Shown: positions 44,407-53,819, numbered from the stretch's first letter. The stretch is 64,000 bases of DNA from SAR202-VII-2 sp965263165 (GCA_965263165.1 OZ253584.1:558001-622000); one strand, 5' to 3'. Program-made: numbers and translations. The notes: a model not told the origin generated them from the letters alone.

Positions 44407-44599
44407 TGAAGTAGGCAGCCGGCCCGCTTCTCCTTCTCGGAGCCTGCCGCATACATATTGCACTGGAGGCTAACCACAGAGAATCCCCCTGTGGCAGGCG
44501 CGCTGAGGGAACAACCCAAGGGGCAAGACCCTCCGAGGAAGGCTGGGACCGGAGCCAATGCCGTTATAAGGCACAGGCTCTTTGGAGCCATCCCGCTCC
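44407..44599 (+). ncRNA. predicted stand-alone structured RNA, copy C
   Basis: The 193-base core matches the other copies. The loop between TGCC and GGCA is GTTATAA instead of GTTGTAA, and this is the copy whose array cores are TTAC. All main helices and the competing GGAGCC are preserved. The next downstream genes are tRNAs on the opposite strand. Confidence 0.68.
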
Positions 44600-44706
44600 A
44601 TTACGGTTCCGTTACGGTTCGTTACGGAGCCATTACAGTTCCTTTACAGATCCTTTACAGCTTCATTACGGCTCGTTACGCCCTATTACGCCTTTGTTAC
44701 GGCTCC
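44600..44706 (+). repeat. helically phased TTAC array, element C
   Basis: Ten units start at 44600, 44611, 44621, 44632, 44643, 44654, 44665, 44675, 44685 and 44696. Every unit has TTAC (for example GTTACGG, ATTACGC) where the other elements have TAAC or TAAT. The bases between cores still match the other arrays position by position near the end (GCCTTT then GGCTCC then GTGCCT). Confidence 0.88.
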
Positions 44707-44862
44707 GTGCCTACACCCACCAAAATCCGGCTGATTAGCGTAACAATGCCCCGTTCACCTCACACAGGCGGGAGAGTCCCCCACGGAGGCGGGGACGCAG
44801 CGGCGCTACGACTACAGACTCGACTACGGGAAAGGGGACTGGCCGGTGGACGGATCCCCGCC

Positions 44863-44925
44863 GCCGTCTTCCCTATCCGGCCATGCCGCGCTCCACGGAC
44901 TTGTGCAGACTATCCCTAGGCGAAG
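44863..44925 (+). repeat. short dispersed repeat, copy near tRNAs
   Basis: TCTTCCCTATCC, ATGCCGC, CCACGGACT and CAGACTATCC occur in the same order and spacing as at 49795-49855; a partial copy lies at 43503-43535. Nature unknown. Confidence 0.45.
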
Positions 44926-44946
44926 GGTCTCGATCTTGAGGGGAAT

Positions 44947-45023
44947 TGGTAGCGCATACGGGGTTCGAACCCGTGATCTCCGCCTTGAGAGGGCGGTGTC
45001 CTTGGCCACTAGACGAATGCGCC
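44947..45023 (-). tRNA. tRNA-Glu (CTC)
   Basis: On the minus strand a full cloverleaf is present: acceptor GGCGCAT/ATGCGCT (first pair G-U), anticodon stem CCGCC/GGCGG with loop CTCTCAA giving anticodon CTC (44989-44987), T arm ACGGG/CCCGT with GTTCGAAC, discriminator A and encoded CCA (44949-44947). Only six bases separate it from the upstream tRNA-Gln. Confidence 0.95.
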
Positions 45024-45029
45024 ACGCCA

Positions 45030-45103
45030 TGGCTGGGGATCCTGGGCTCGAACCAGGGCTTGCAGATCCAGAGTCTGCCGTCCTACCACTAGACGAATCC
45101 CCA
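45030..45103 (-). tRNA. tRNA-Gln (CTG)
   Basis: On the minus strand the acceptor is TGGGGAT/ATCCCCA, the anticodon stem GCAGA/TCTGC with loop CTCTGGA gives anticodon CTG (45071-45069), the T arm is CCTGG/CCAGG with GTTCGAGC, then discriminator G and encoded CCA. It lies 53 bases after trmI in the same direction, so trmI and both tRNAs may share a transcript. Confidence 0.95.
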
Positions 45104-45156
45104 ACGCTGTCTTCAATTGTAGCAAGAGGCAGCGCCGCCCGGCAAGGACGACGCCC

Positions 45157-46053
45157 CTACGCCTCCGATCCCTCGTTTGCGTCGCCGGGGTCATCAAGCT
45201 CAGCATTCCAGGCCGATTCCTCAGGCTGGCGCCTCGGGGGTCTGGCGCTGCACCTTCGGGCCACCGTCATGAAACCCGTATGGGCCACCATCCGGTGGTC
45301 GGGCCGCACACTCCTTCTGTCCACGTGCCAGGGACGCTGCAGGACCTCAAATGTCCGCAGCTGATCGAACCGGGGTTCATCCAACAGGGCCTCGCCCAGC
45401 CGATGGATCTGAATCGTCGTGGGCAAATAGCACAGCAGGATTCCTCCAGGCAGCAGTGCGTCAGCCGCTGAGCAGACCAGCTCCCAAGGCTCCGGCAGGT
45501 CCAAGATGACGCGGTCGAGACCGGTCTCCTCGATGCCCTCGTAGGCGTCCTTCAAACGCACTACGTGCTGCGGCGTGTTGGGCATGACCGCCCGGATGCT
45601 GCGCAGCGCCCGGTTGACCACGTCCTGCCGCGCCTCATACGAGATCAACCGGCCCTTCTCTCCGATGGCCCGGAGCAGAGTGAGGGTGAGGGCCCCGGAC
45701 CCCATGCCGGCTTCCAGGACCCGGGCCCCGGGGAAGATGTCCGCCTCCTGAAGAATGGGCCCGAGATCCTTTGGGTAGATGATCTGCGTGACCCGCGGCA
45801 GGTCAACGATGTACTCAGCAAGGGTTGGGCGAAGGGCCAGGAACAGGCGGCCGTTGCCTGAGGCAACCCACACGCCCTCCGGCTGGCCAAGGATATCGTC
45901 GTGGGGGACCGATCCCCGGTGCGTGTGGAGCGAGCGGCCCGCTGCCAGCGTGACAACGTAGCGCTTCCCCTTGTCGTCAGTGAGCACCGCAAGCTCCCCA
46001 TCCTCAAAGGGCGCCCCGGTGCGCGAGCGTTCCGGTTGGTCAGTTACAGCCAT
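45157..46053 (-). CDS. trmI: tRNA (adenine-58-N1)-methyltransferase TrmI
   Basis: The 298-residue enzyme methylates A58 in the T loop of tRNAs using SAM. The N-terminal beta-barrel domain (residues about 15-80) is followed by the SAM-binding Rossmann domain with VLEAGMGSGALT near residue 112. The DLPEPW segment provides the catalytic Asp and family signature. The C-terminal 35 residues are charged and probably disordered. The predicted promoter puts the transcription start next to the ATG, so the message may be leaderless. Two tRNA genes lie immediately downstream on the same strand. Confidence 0.9.
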   Translation of the reverse strand: MAVTDQPERSRTGAPFEDGELAVLTDDKGKRYVVTLAAGRSLHTHRGSVPHDDILGQPEGVWVASGNGRLFLALRPTLAEYIVDLPRVTQIIYPKDLGPILQEADIFPGARVLEAGMGSGALTLTLLRAIGEKGRLISYEARQDVVNRALRSIRAVMPNTPQHVVRLKDAYEGIEETGLDRVILDLPEPWELVCSAADALLPGGILLCYLPTTIQIHRLGEALLDEPRFDQLRTFEVLQRPWHVDRRSVRPDHRMVAHTGFMTVARRCSARPPRRQPEESAWNAELDDPGDANEGSEA

Positions 46054-46061
46054 AGCGCCTC

Positions 46062-46090
46062 ATTGTACGGGCGCCGAGAGCCGCCGCCAA
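46062..46090 (-). promoter_or_regulatory. promoter of trmI, placed for a leaderless message
   Basis: On the minus strand TTGGCG (46090-46085) and TACAAT (46067-46062) are 17 bases apart. Only eight bases lie between the -10 and the trmI ATG, so transcription should start at or within a few bases of the start codon. Confidence 0.6.
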
Positions 46091-46133
46091 GCCGCCCGCC
46101 CTCGGCGCCATCAGCAGGCTGCGCCATGGTTCA

Positions 46134-46162
46134 TTGACGCCTCCGCCCAACGTGCCTACAAT
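46134..46162 (+). promoter_or_regulatory. sigma70-like promoter for the tandem SDR genes
   Basis: TTGACG (46134-46139) and TACAAT (46157-46162) are 17 bases apart, 59 bases before the first SDR ATG. It forms a divergent pair with the trmI promoter. Confidence 0.65.
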
Positions 46163-46221
46163 CGCGCCAGCCCACAACGTGGGCAACCCTTCATCCTCAA
46201 CTTAACCAGAGAGGAACGGCC

Positions 46222-46968
46222 ATGGGTCAGTTGGACGGCAAGCGAGCTATCGTAACGGGTGGAGCGTCGGGTTTCGGCCGGGTCATTTCCCAGGCCCTAG
46301 GCCAGGAAGGAGCGTCCGTGGCAGTCTGGGACATCCGTCAGGAGGGAGCAGAGAGCACAGCGGCTTCGATAACGGCGGCAGGCTGCGCCGCCGCCGCGGT
46401 CGCCGTGGACGTGTCCGACGCCGACTCCGTGCAAATGGCCGTGGCCAAGTCCGTGGAAGCCCTGGGCGGCGTGGACATCATGGTCAACTGCGCCGGCGTT
46501 ATGTACCGAACTCCAATCGTCGACATGCCTGTGGACGAGTGGAAGCAGGTCATCGACATCAACCTGACCGGCATCTTCCTCTGCAATCAAGCTGTTGCCC
46601 GTCAGATGATCGCGCAGGGTGGCGGCGGCAAGATCGTCAACTTTGCCTCGGGCCGCGGCGTCACCGGGTCCGTGAACAGCGCCCACTACGCCGCATCCAA
46701 AGGCGGCGTCCTCGCCTTCACACTGACCATGGGCATGGAGGTCGCTCCTCACGGCATCAACGTCAACGCCATCTGCCCAGGCGCCACCGACACCCCAATG
46801 ATGCGCGGCGGCCTCACGGAAGAACAGCTTCAGGCCCGCATGGGCGCAGACGTTCCCTACAACAAGCGCATCGGACAGCCCGAGGACATCATCGGGCCGA
46901 TCCTGTTCCTAGTGTCCGACGGTAGCAGGGAGATGTACGGGCAAACGTTGTTCGTGAAGTCGCCGTAG
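46222..46968 (+). CDS. short-chain dehydrogenase/reductase
   Basis: The 248-residue classical SDR has TGGASGFG as glycine motif, NCAGV, a catalytic serine in FASGRGV and HYAASKGG with Tyr-x-x-x-Lys. The ATG has AGAGAGGAACG upstream. The next gene, 12 bases downstream, encodes a closely related SDR sharing the unusual FASGRGV and QMIAQGGGGK segments, so the pair arose by duplication. The C-terminus (YGQTLFVKSP) differs from FabG, and the substrate is unknown. Confidence 0.88.
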   Translation: MGQLDGKRAIVTGGASGFGRVISQALGQEGASVAVWDIRQEGAESTAASITAAGCAAAAVAVDVSDADSVQMAVAKSVEALGGVDIMVNCAGVMYRTPIVDMPVDEWKQVIDINLTGIFLCNQAVARQMIAQGGGGKIVNFASGRGVTGSVNSAHYAASKGGVLAFTLTMGMEVAPHGINVNAICPGATDTPMMRGGLTEEQLQARMGADVPYNKRIGQPEDIIGPILFLVSDGSREMYGQTLFVKSP

Positions 46969-46980
46969 CCGGAGGAACGT

Positions 46981-47721
46981 ATGGGCATGCTCGACGGAAA
47001 GAAGGGTATCGTTACCGGCGGGGGCTCGGGCCTCGGCCGCGCCAATTCCCTGGGGCTTGCCGCGCAGGGCGCGGAGATCGCCGTAGCTGACCTGAACCTC
47101 GAAACCGCTCAGAAGACCGTCAGCGACATAGAGGCCGCGGGCGGCAGGGGCATTGCCATCCAGGCCGACGTCTCCCAAGGAAGCGATGTCCAATCGCTGG
47201 TCGACAAGGCCGTCCAGGCCATGGGCCGCCTCGACCTGCTGGTGAACTGCGCCGGCATACTTCCCAAGACGCCCCTCGTGGATATGTCGGAGGAGGAGTG
47301 GCGGCGGGTCATGGACATCAATATGACCAGCATGTTCTTCACGTGCAGGGCCGCCGCCCGGCAGATGATCGCCCAGGGCGGCGGCGGCAAGATGGTTAAC
47401 TTCGCCTCCGGGCGCGGCGTCAGCGGCATGGAGAACGCTTCCCACTACTCCGCGTCCAAGGGGGGAATCATCGCCTTCACGGCGGCCATTGGGATGGAGC
47501 TTGGGCATCATGGGATCAACGTCAACGCCGTTTGTCCCGGCGCCGCTGATACCCCCATGATGCGGTCCGCCACCGACGAGGCGAGCGTTCAGTTCCTCGC
47601 CAACGCGCCATACAACCGCCACCTCATCAAACCGGAGGATGTCGTGGGTTCCGTCCTCTTCCTCCTGACAGACCTCAGCAGGGAGTACTACGGCCAGACC
47701 TTGTTCATCAAGGCAACCTAG
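46981..47721 (+). CDS. short-chain dehydrogenase/reductase (tandem paralogue)
   Basis: The 246-residue SDR has TGGGSGLG, NCAGI, FASGRGVSG and HYSASKGG with the Tyr/Lys pair. It is similar to the preceding SDR along its whole length, including QMIAQGGGGK and YYGQTLFIKA. GGAGG precedes the ATG. It ends before a terminator-like hairpin at 47809, so the two form a bicistronic unit. They could be two subunits or act on related hydroxy acids or alcohols. Confidence 0.88.
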   Translation: MGMLDGKKGIVTGGGSGLGRANSLGLAAQGAEIAVADLNLETAQKTVSDIEAAGGRGIAIQADVSQGSDVQSLVDKAVQAMGRLDLLVNCAGILPKTPLVDMSEEEWRRVMDINMTSMFFTCRAAARQMIAQGGGGKMVNFASGRGVSGMENASHYSASKGGIIAFTAAIGMELGHHGINVNAVCPGAADTPMMRSATDEASVQFLANAPYNRHLIKPEDVVGSVLFLLTDLSREYYGQTLFIKAT

Positions 47722-47808
47722 CGGTCCCAGCCGCCAGAGCCCCTCGCCTCGATTCTGAGACCCATCCAAGGTTCAGGCGTCCAGCCTCGCGGCGCTACCC
47801 GCGCCCGG

Positions 47809-47833
47809 CGATGGGCCGCGGCGCCCATCGTTT
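47809..47833 (+). terminator. terminator after the SDR pair
   Basis: CGATGGGC/GCCCATCG form an 8-bp stem (47809-47816 with 47823-47830, loop of 6) followed by TTT. It lies 88 bases after the second SDR and 18 bases before the next gene. Confidence 0.5.
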
Positions 47834-47850
47834 CGCAGTACCCTAGAGAG

Positions 47851-49767
47851 ATGGGAATGGTCCACGGTCTGCTGAAGAGAAGCATGCGCGTTGCCGGATG
47901 GCCTCATCTTTTGGCCCCACTGGCAGTCTTACTGGTCCTCCTCGGCATATCAGGTTGCCGCGAGCGGGCCGGTGAGGCCACGGCGTCAATATTCCAGATC
48001 GACGCGCCGGAAGGCCACTTCACCAGCGTCGCTTGGATGTTGGACGACACGATCATCGCAGCCTTCGAGCCAGCCGCTCTCCTCAATGAGGCCATGTTCG
48101 GGCTGGACCTTTGGCGTTTCAGCCCAAGCGGCGCGGGATTCCAGCGCCTGGACCTGCCCGACCCTGATTTCACCTACTGCCTCTCGGTCAGGTTTCACCG
48201 GCCGTCAACCCTATCAGACGGCCGCTTCTCCTTCCTCCGGGAGTGCGAGCAGGACCGCGGTTTCGTCAGCGAGCTGCTTGTCGGCTCTCTGGAGACCGGC
48301 GCCGTGGCCCCGTTGTTCCCCGCCATCCCGGATACCCTGAAGCTCACAGGGTACTCCGCGGCGCCCGATGGCTCCAAAGCCCTGACCAGCCTCCAGTCCG
48401 GGATCGACGATGACCTGACGCTGGTAACCGGCGACGGCGCCAAACGGGTCTTCGCATCCTTCGATCGAGCTAACAATCCCGCTTGGTCTCCCAACGGCGA
48501 CGCGTTTGTCTTCTTCGGCAACGAGGATATCTATCGCGACCCCGACCCAAGGTGGGCGGCCCTGCCCTATCACTTCTGGCTGGTGGAAAGCGCCTGTCGG
48601 CCCGCCAATCCCACGTGCTCGACAGAGCCGGTCCTGCTCCTCGAGCATTTCTTTCCGGGGGGCAGGCCTCAGTGGTCGCCCGACGGAAAATTGGTCGCCT
48701 TCAGCGGCGTCAATTGGGTCGAGGAGGAGGGCCTCTTCCTTCGCGACATGGAAAGCGGCGAACTCGTTCGCTTGGCGTCCGGACGCTACCGGGACCTCGC
48801 CTGGGCCCCGGATGGACAGAGGCTCGTCGTCATTCGAGACAAGCCAAACATCGAGAACCACCGGTACGAGGCGCGCAGCGTCCTGGAAGTCTTCCACTTG
48901 ACCGGCGCCCCGGGGCCAACCGCTACACCCCCACTCGGGACCGAGTCCCAGGACCCGCTGCCGTCCATGTCCATCGCCGACGTGCATGCCGAGAACACTT
49001 CGCCTGTGATGGTCGGCGGGAGCATTGTGGCCGGTTCCGCCATCGACATGACCTTTACAGTCCGCAATGACGGCCCCGGCGACTACCCGGCTGGCTCGGC
49101 AGACGGTATTCCTCTGGCCGTGATTTGGACCGCCAACAACTCGTACCCTTTAAACGTCATTCTGCCTGCCACCACCATCAGAGCGGGCGAAGAGGTCACA
49201 GTTTCCGACAGGGCCTACCTTCCCCCCGAGTCTCCGCTCCGCGTCGACGCATGGCTTAAACCCTTATTCCCGACTCCACTGGGGAGCGGCGACCCTGCAA
49301 CCCTGGTCTCGCGGGACTTCACCACCCTGCAGTCCGCCGATATCGCACTGGGTGAGGCCGCCCTGCTCTTCAATCCCACCACCAACGAGTGGACGTTGCT
49401 GGTCCAGGCGCTTAACGTGGGCAACAAGGAGTCTGTAGCCGGCGTCGATATCGAGGTCCCCGTCCGAGACGTCGAGCTCGAGCTAACGCTGCACTTCCAG
49501 GGAAACACCAGCGGCCCGCTGGCGCCTGGGGCCTGCGAGTGGGCCTTCATTCAAGGGGGGCAACTGCAAGCAGGGGCGCCCAGCCCGGACCGGGCAAGCG
49601 GGTTCCTTCTAAGCATGCGGAACCCCGACGGCGTGGAGGGAACGCTGCCAATGGATCCGAACCGATGGAATAACGTGGTCGCCGCAGTCACCCCGCCGAT
49701 GACCACCACAGCCCCACCTGCGGAAGTGGCCCGCCAAATCGACGCTAACTGCGGCGGCCTGCCTTAG
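47851..49767 (+). CDS. secreted lipoprotein with beta-propeller and CARDB-like region
   Basis: The 638-residue protein has a lipoprotein signal (MRVAGWPHLLAPLAVLLV then lipobox ISGC, Cys about residue 36). The central part has TolB/WD40-like (PD40) repeats, with SPNGDAFVFF, SPDGKLVAFSG and APDGQRLVVIRD marking blades. From about residue 375 a beta-sandwich with FTVRNDGPGDYPAGS resembles CARDB-type adhesion modules. Start may be ATG 47851 or the internal ATG 47884, which gives a more typical signal length. Probably an exported sensor or binding protein; no enzymatic motif is seen. Confidence 0.72.
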   Translation: MGMVHGLLKRSMRVAGWPHLLAPLAVLLVLLGISGCRERAGEATASIFQIDAPEGHFTSVAWMLDDTIIAAFEPAALLNEAMFGLDLWRFSPSGAGFQRLDLPDPDFTYCLSVRFHRPSTLSDGRFSFLRECEQDRGFVSELLVGSLETGAVAPLFPAIPDTLKLTGYSAAPDGSKALTSLQSGIDDDLTLVTGDGAKRVFASFDRANNPAWSPNGDAFVFFGNEDIYRDPDPRWAALPYHFWLVESACRPANPTCSTEPVLLLEHFFPGGRPQWSPDGKLVAFSGVNWVEEEGLFLRDMESGELVRLASGRYRDLAWAPDGQRLVVIRDKPNIENHRYEARSVLEVFHLTGAPGPTATPPLGTESQDPLPSMSIADVHAENTSPVMVGGSIVAGSAIDMTFTVRNDGPGDYPAGSADGIPLAVIWTANNSYPLNVILPATTIRAGEEVTVSDRAYLPPESPLRVDAWLKPLFPTPLGSGDPATLVSRDFTTLQSADIALGEAALLFNPTTNEWTLLVQALNVGNKESVAGVDIEVPVRDVELELTLHFQGNTSGPLAPGACEWAFIQGGQLQAGAPSPDRASGFLLSMRNPDGVEGTLPMDPNRWNNVVAAVTPPMTTTAPPAEVARQIDANCGGLP

Positions 49768-49794
49768 GGAACCTCAGAACGAGCCGCCGGCACC

Positions 49795-49855
49795 ACCATC
49801 TTCTCTATCTGATTATGCCGCAAACCACGGACTCATTCAGGCTATCCTTGGTATG
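49795..49855 (+). repeat. short dispersed repeat, second copy
   Basis: TCTATCTGATTATGCCGC, CCACGGACT and CAGGCTATCC match 44863-44925 with a few substitutions. It lies between convergent genes (lipoprotein plus, Rieske minus). Confidence 0.45.
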
Positions 49856-49886
49856 TCTGTCGCGGCCCTGCCACCCCCTACTCCAC

Positions 49887-51161
49887 CTAAGGCGCCGTCT
49901 CCTTCGCCTTTTCCAACCACTCGGCGATGTAGCCGCGTAGTTGGCTGTTGTAGCGGGCAGTAATGTCGAGGTTGGTGTCCATTCCAATGTGAGTCATGAA
50001 CTCCTGGGGCGCCTGGATGCACTGGTTCCGCTCCGGGTCCCGAAAGACGTTCATGGGTTCGCCGCCGTCCTCCACGATACTTGCTTGGTCCTGGAGCATC
50101 TTTCGGAACATGATGATGCCCACGTCAGACTCGCCAAGCTTTTCCAGAGTGCGGTCCATAATGGGTCCCTGGGCGACCCAGGCGTTCTGGTCCTGGTCAA
50201 GGATTGTCTCCGCCCGCAGCTTGCCGTCCTCGCCGTACAGAGGCCAATAGTTCACCGGTATCTCTCGCGGGTCTTGCTCCGGCATGTCCAACCAGGGCGG
50301 CATGATATAGACCGTGTACTCCAGGTGCATCGTGTGCGTGTCGTCAATGGGCGTGCGGTACTGAAGAAAGTACCTTCCGGGGTTGCCCTGGTGCAGGATG
50401 TTGGGGAAGAGGATGGGGTGGCCTATCTTCCAGAAGTCGCTGTCCTCGTCGTAGTCACCCCAAGTGCGGCGCTTGATGATGCCGTACTCGAAGGGGTCGA
50501 AACCGATCTTCTTGTGCCTGCCCTTGGCCACAACGTCGTAGGCCGCAGCGGCTTCGGCCTTGTCTCCCTTCACCTCGGCAATGTAGGCGCCGTAGTACCC
50601 GTGCATCCACTCTAAATGCAACGGGTCCAGGGAGTTCTCCTGACACTGAAGCCAGTTGCAGGGCAGCTCCGTAACGAACATCTCACGGAGCACGTTGTGC
50701 TCCAGGGTCAAAAACTCCCAGCGGGGAAGCAAAGGCGCAGGCGCAGGCCCCAGGTAGGCGAAAAGAAGGCCGCCGAGCTCTTGAACGGGGTAGCCCGGCA
50801 GCTTGATCTTGTCCTTGAACCGGGCTTCGGGGCGCACAGTCTCCTCGAAGGGTTGCTCTATGCACTGGCCCGTCTCGTTGTAGAGCCAGCCGTGGTACAT
50901 GCAGCGGAGGCCGCGCTCCTCGGGAATCCCATAGGCGAGGTTCACCCGGCGGTGGGCGCAATACCGGCCAACAAGCCCATAGCCGCCAGACCGGTCCTTA
51001 TAAAGCACTAGGTCTTCACCCAGTAGGCGCACCTCGCGCGTTGGGTTGCCTTCCATTTCCGACACCGCGGCGATGGGGTGCCAGTAGCGGCGCATCAGTT
51101 CGCCCATGGGGGTTCCAGGGCCGACGCGGGTCAAAAGGTCGTTCTGTTCTTGAGTTAGCAT
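49887..51161 (-). CDS. Rieske non-heme iron oxygenase, alpha subunit
   Basis: The 424-residue protein resembles phthalate 4,5-dioxygenase-type oxygenases. The Rieske 2Fe-2S ligands are Cys68, His70 (CAHRR) and Cys87, His90 (CMYHGW). The mononuclear iron site is in ENSLDPLHLEWMHG, where the bridging Asp and two His are present. No reductase or ferredoxin gene is adjacent, so electrons come from proteins encoded elsewhere. The first 30 residues are almost identical to the next oxygenase upstream, showing a tandem duplication. Likely target: a ring hydroxylation or O-demethylation. Confidence 0.9.
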   Translation of the reverse strand: MLTQEQNDLLTRVGPGTPMGELMRRYWHPIAAVSEMEGNPTREVRLLGEDLVLYKDRSGGYGLVGRYCAHRRVNLAYGIPEERGLRCMYHGWLYNETGQCIEQPFEETVRPEARFKDKIKLPGYPVQELGGLLFAYLGPAPAPLLPRWEFLTLEHNVLREMFVTELPCNWLQCQENSLDPLHLEWMHGYYGAYIAEVKGDKAEAAAAYDVVAKGRHKKIGFDPFEYGIIKRRTWGDYDEDSDFWKIGHPILFPNILHQGNPGRYFLQYRTPIDDTHTMHLEYTVYIMPPWLDMPEQDPREIPVNYWPLYGEDGKLRAETILDQDQNAWVAQGPIMDRTLEKLGESDVGIIMFRKMLQDQASIVEDGGEPMNVFRDPERNQCIQAPQEFMTHIGMDTNLDITARYNSQLRGYIAEWLEKAKETAP

Positions 51162-51194
51162 GAGCCTCCTCCTCCTTCACCTGAACGTAGTCCC

Positions 51195-52448
51195 CTAGCC
51201 AACCTGCTCCACCTTCGCCAAGAGGTCCATGATCAGGTCCGTGGTGACGCTTGGCGGCCGAGCGCCGTTTGCCAGGTTGGCGGTCAATGGAATATAGCCC
51301 CTGCCCTCTTGCGGGATAGCCAGGGCATCGTTCGCCGCGGGATCGCGGATTACCGCCATCGGATCGCCGCCGTCTTCAACGATTGCCATCTGCTCCTGAA
51401 GCAGCTTCCGGAACAGGATAACACCCACGTCGGACTCGCCGAGGCGCTCCTGGGAGCGGTCCATCAGCGCCCCCTGCGCCACCCAGACCATCATGTCCTG
51501 GGAAAGGACGTCCTCGAACCTCAGTCGCCCCTGCTCGTTGTAGGGCGATACGTACTGGTACGGCACCACGTCCTGCTTTGGCGCCTCCACTTCCGGCGGC
51601 AGCGCATAGCAGATGTAGTCCAGGTGCCAGGTATTCTCGTCGTCGATGGGAACGCGGTACTGCAAGAAATAGCGGCCCTGCCCAGCGTAGTTGTGGAGGA
51701 TGTTGGGGAAGAGCACGGGATGACCGACCCTCCAGGGCTCGTCGTCCTCCGTGGTCTTGCCCCAAACCCGCCGCTTGACGATCCCGTGCTCGAACACGTC
51801 GAACCCGATTTTCTTGTGCCCGGCGCCCGTCCTGAACGAGGCCAGAGGGCCCCCGTGCCGTTCAGCAACGTACGAGCCGTAGTACCCATGAAGCCATTCC
51901 AGGTGCACGGGATCAAGGGAGTTCTCCTGGCACTGTAGCCAGTTGCAAGGCAGCTCAGTCACGAACATCTCCCGGAGAACGTTGCCCTCCATCACCAGGT
52001 ACTCCCAGCGCGGCAGAAGGGGCGTCGGCTCGGGGCCCAGGTAGGCGAAGAGGATGCCGCCCATCTCCTGCACGGGATAGCCGGGAAGCTTGATCTTGTC
52101 CTTGAACCGCGCCTCCGGCCGGACGGTCTCCTCGAATGGCTGCTCAGCGCATCTGCCGGTCTCGTCGTAGAGCCAACCGTGGTACATACAGCGGAGGCCC
52201 CGCTCCTCGGGGATACCGTAGGCCAGGTTCACCCGCCTATGAGCGCAATACCTGCCAACTAGGCCATAGGTTCCACTCCTGTCCCTGTACAGCACAAGGT
52301 CCTCGCCCAGAAGCCGGACCTCCTTGGTGGGGTTGTTCCCCAACTCGGCGGCGGGCGCCACGGGCTGCCAGTAACGGCGCATCAGTTCGCCCATCGGCGT
52401 CCCCGGACCGACGCGGGTCAGAAGGTCGTTCTGCTCCTGGGTCAACAT
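51195..52448 (-). CDS. Rieske non-heme iron oxygenase, alpha subunit (tandem paralogue)
   Basis: The 417-residue paralogue has the same Rieske ligands at Cys68/His70 and Cys87/His90 and the iron motif ENSLDPVHLEWLHG. It precedes the other oxygenase by 33 bases and has its own good promoter (52506-52534). The two proteins agree closely in the Rieske domain but diverge in the catalytic domain and C-terminus, as expected when substrate range differs and the electron donor is shared. Confidence 0.9.
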   Translation of the reverse strand: MLTQEQNDLLTRVGPGTPMGELMRRYWQPVAPAAELGNNPTKEVRLLGEDLVLYRDRSGTYGLVGRYCAHRRVNLAYGIPEERGLRCMYHGWLYDETGRCAEQPFEETVRPEARFKDKIKLPGYPVQEMGGILFAYLGPEPTPLLPRWEYLVMEGNVLREMFVTELPCNWLQCQENSLDPVHLEWLHGYYGSYVAERHGGPLASFRTGAGHKKIGFDVFEHGIVKRRVWGKTTEDDEPWRVGHPVLFPNILHNYAGQGRYFLQYRVPIDDENTWHLDYICYALPPEVEAPKQDVVPYQYVSPYNEQGRLRFEDVLSQDMMVWVAQGALMDRSQERLGESDVGVILFRKLLQEQMAIVEDGGDPMAVIRDPAANDALAIPQEGRGYIPLTANLANGARPPSVTTDLIMDLLAKVEQVG

Positions 52449-52505
52449 GACATTTCACCCCTGGATGGGTCTTAGGTTCAGAGGCGCTCGGTGCGCGGCA
52501 ATTCG

Positions 52506-52534
52506 ACATTACGCCCCAGCCAAAAGGGTGTCAA
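52506..52534 (-). promoter_or_regulatory. sigma70-like promoter for the Rieske pair
   Basis: On the minus strand a perfect TTGACA (52534-52529) and TAATGT (52511-52506) are 17 bases apart, 57 bases before the ATG at 52448. Confidence 0.62.
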
Positions 52535-52679
52535 CACGCCCCTGAGAGGGCTAGCGATCCCTCTTAGCGCAACCCGATGTTGGCCAGCCCGGCTTGGACC
52601 GGCGCGCGAGCCAGCCGACGGCAGGCCATGTCCCGCAATACCGGGAGCGTCCTTTGCTCGGCAACAGGGAACAACACGC

Positions 52680-52708
52680 TTGACCCCCGCGATTGTTGCG
52701 CCTAGCAT
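52680..52708 (+). promoter_or_regulatory. sigma70-like promoter for the moxR operon
   Basis: TTGACC (52680-52685) and TAGCAT (52703-52708) are 17 bases apart, 121 bases before the MoxR start. The rest of the 381-base intergenic region (52449-52829) holds only the two divergent promoters and no gene. Confidence 0.55.
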
Positions 52709-52829
52709 GTGGACTTCCCGGCCGTATCCCGCATGACCGGCGGCGACCAGCCAATCGTGGGCTGCCTGGGAAGCCCCGGCGGAGGAGGGGCGTCCAGCCC
52801 GAACTGCGAAGCTGGCGGCGGAGGCATTC

Positions 52830-53798
<969 letters not shown>

Positions 53799-53819
53799 CC
53801 GGCATCGCAAAGAGGCGCA

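Larger units (their letters stand above)
44100..44752 (+). repeat. composite repeat element C (L-H-promoter-RNA-array-tail)
   Basis: This copy follows element B directly in the same orientation. An L module (44112-44180) and an intact H module (44201-44274) precede the promoter. The tail reads ATCCGGCTGATTAGC then GTAAC (44740-44744). The array cores are TTAC instead of TAAC. A tRNA pair lies about 200 bases further on. Confidence 0.85.
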
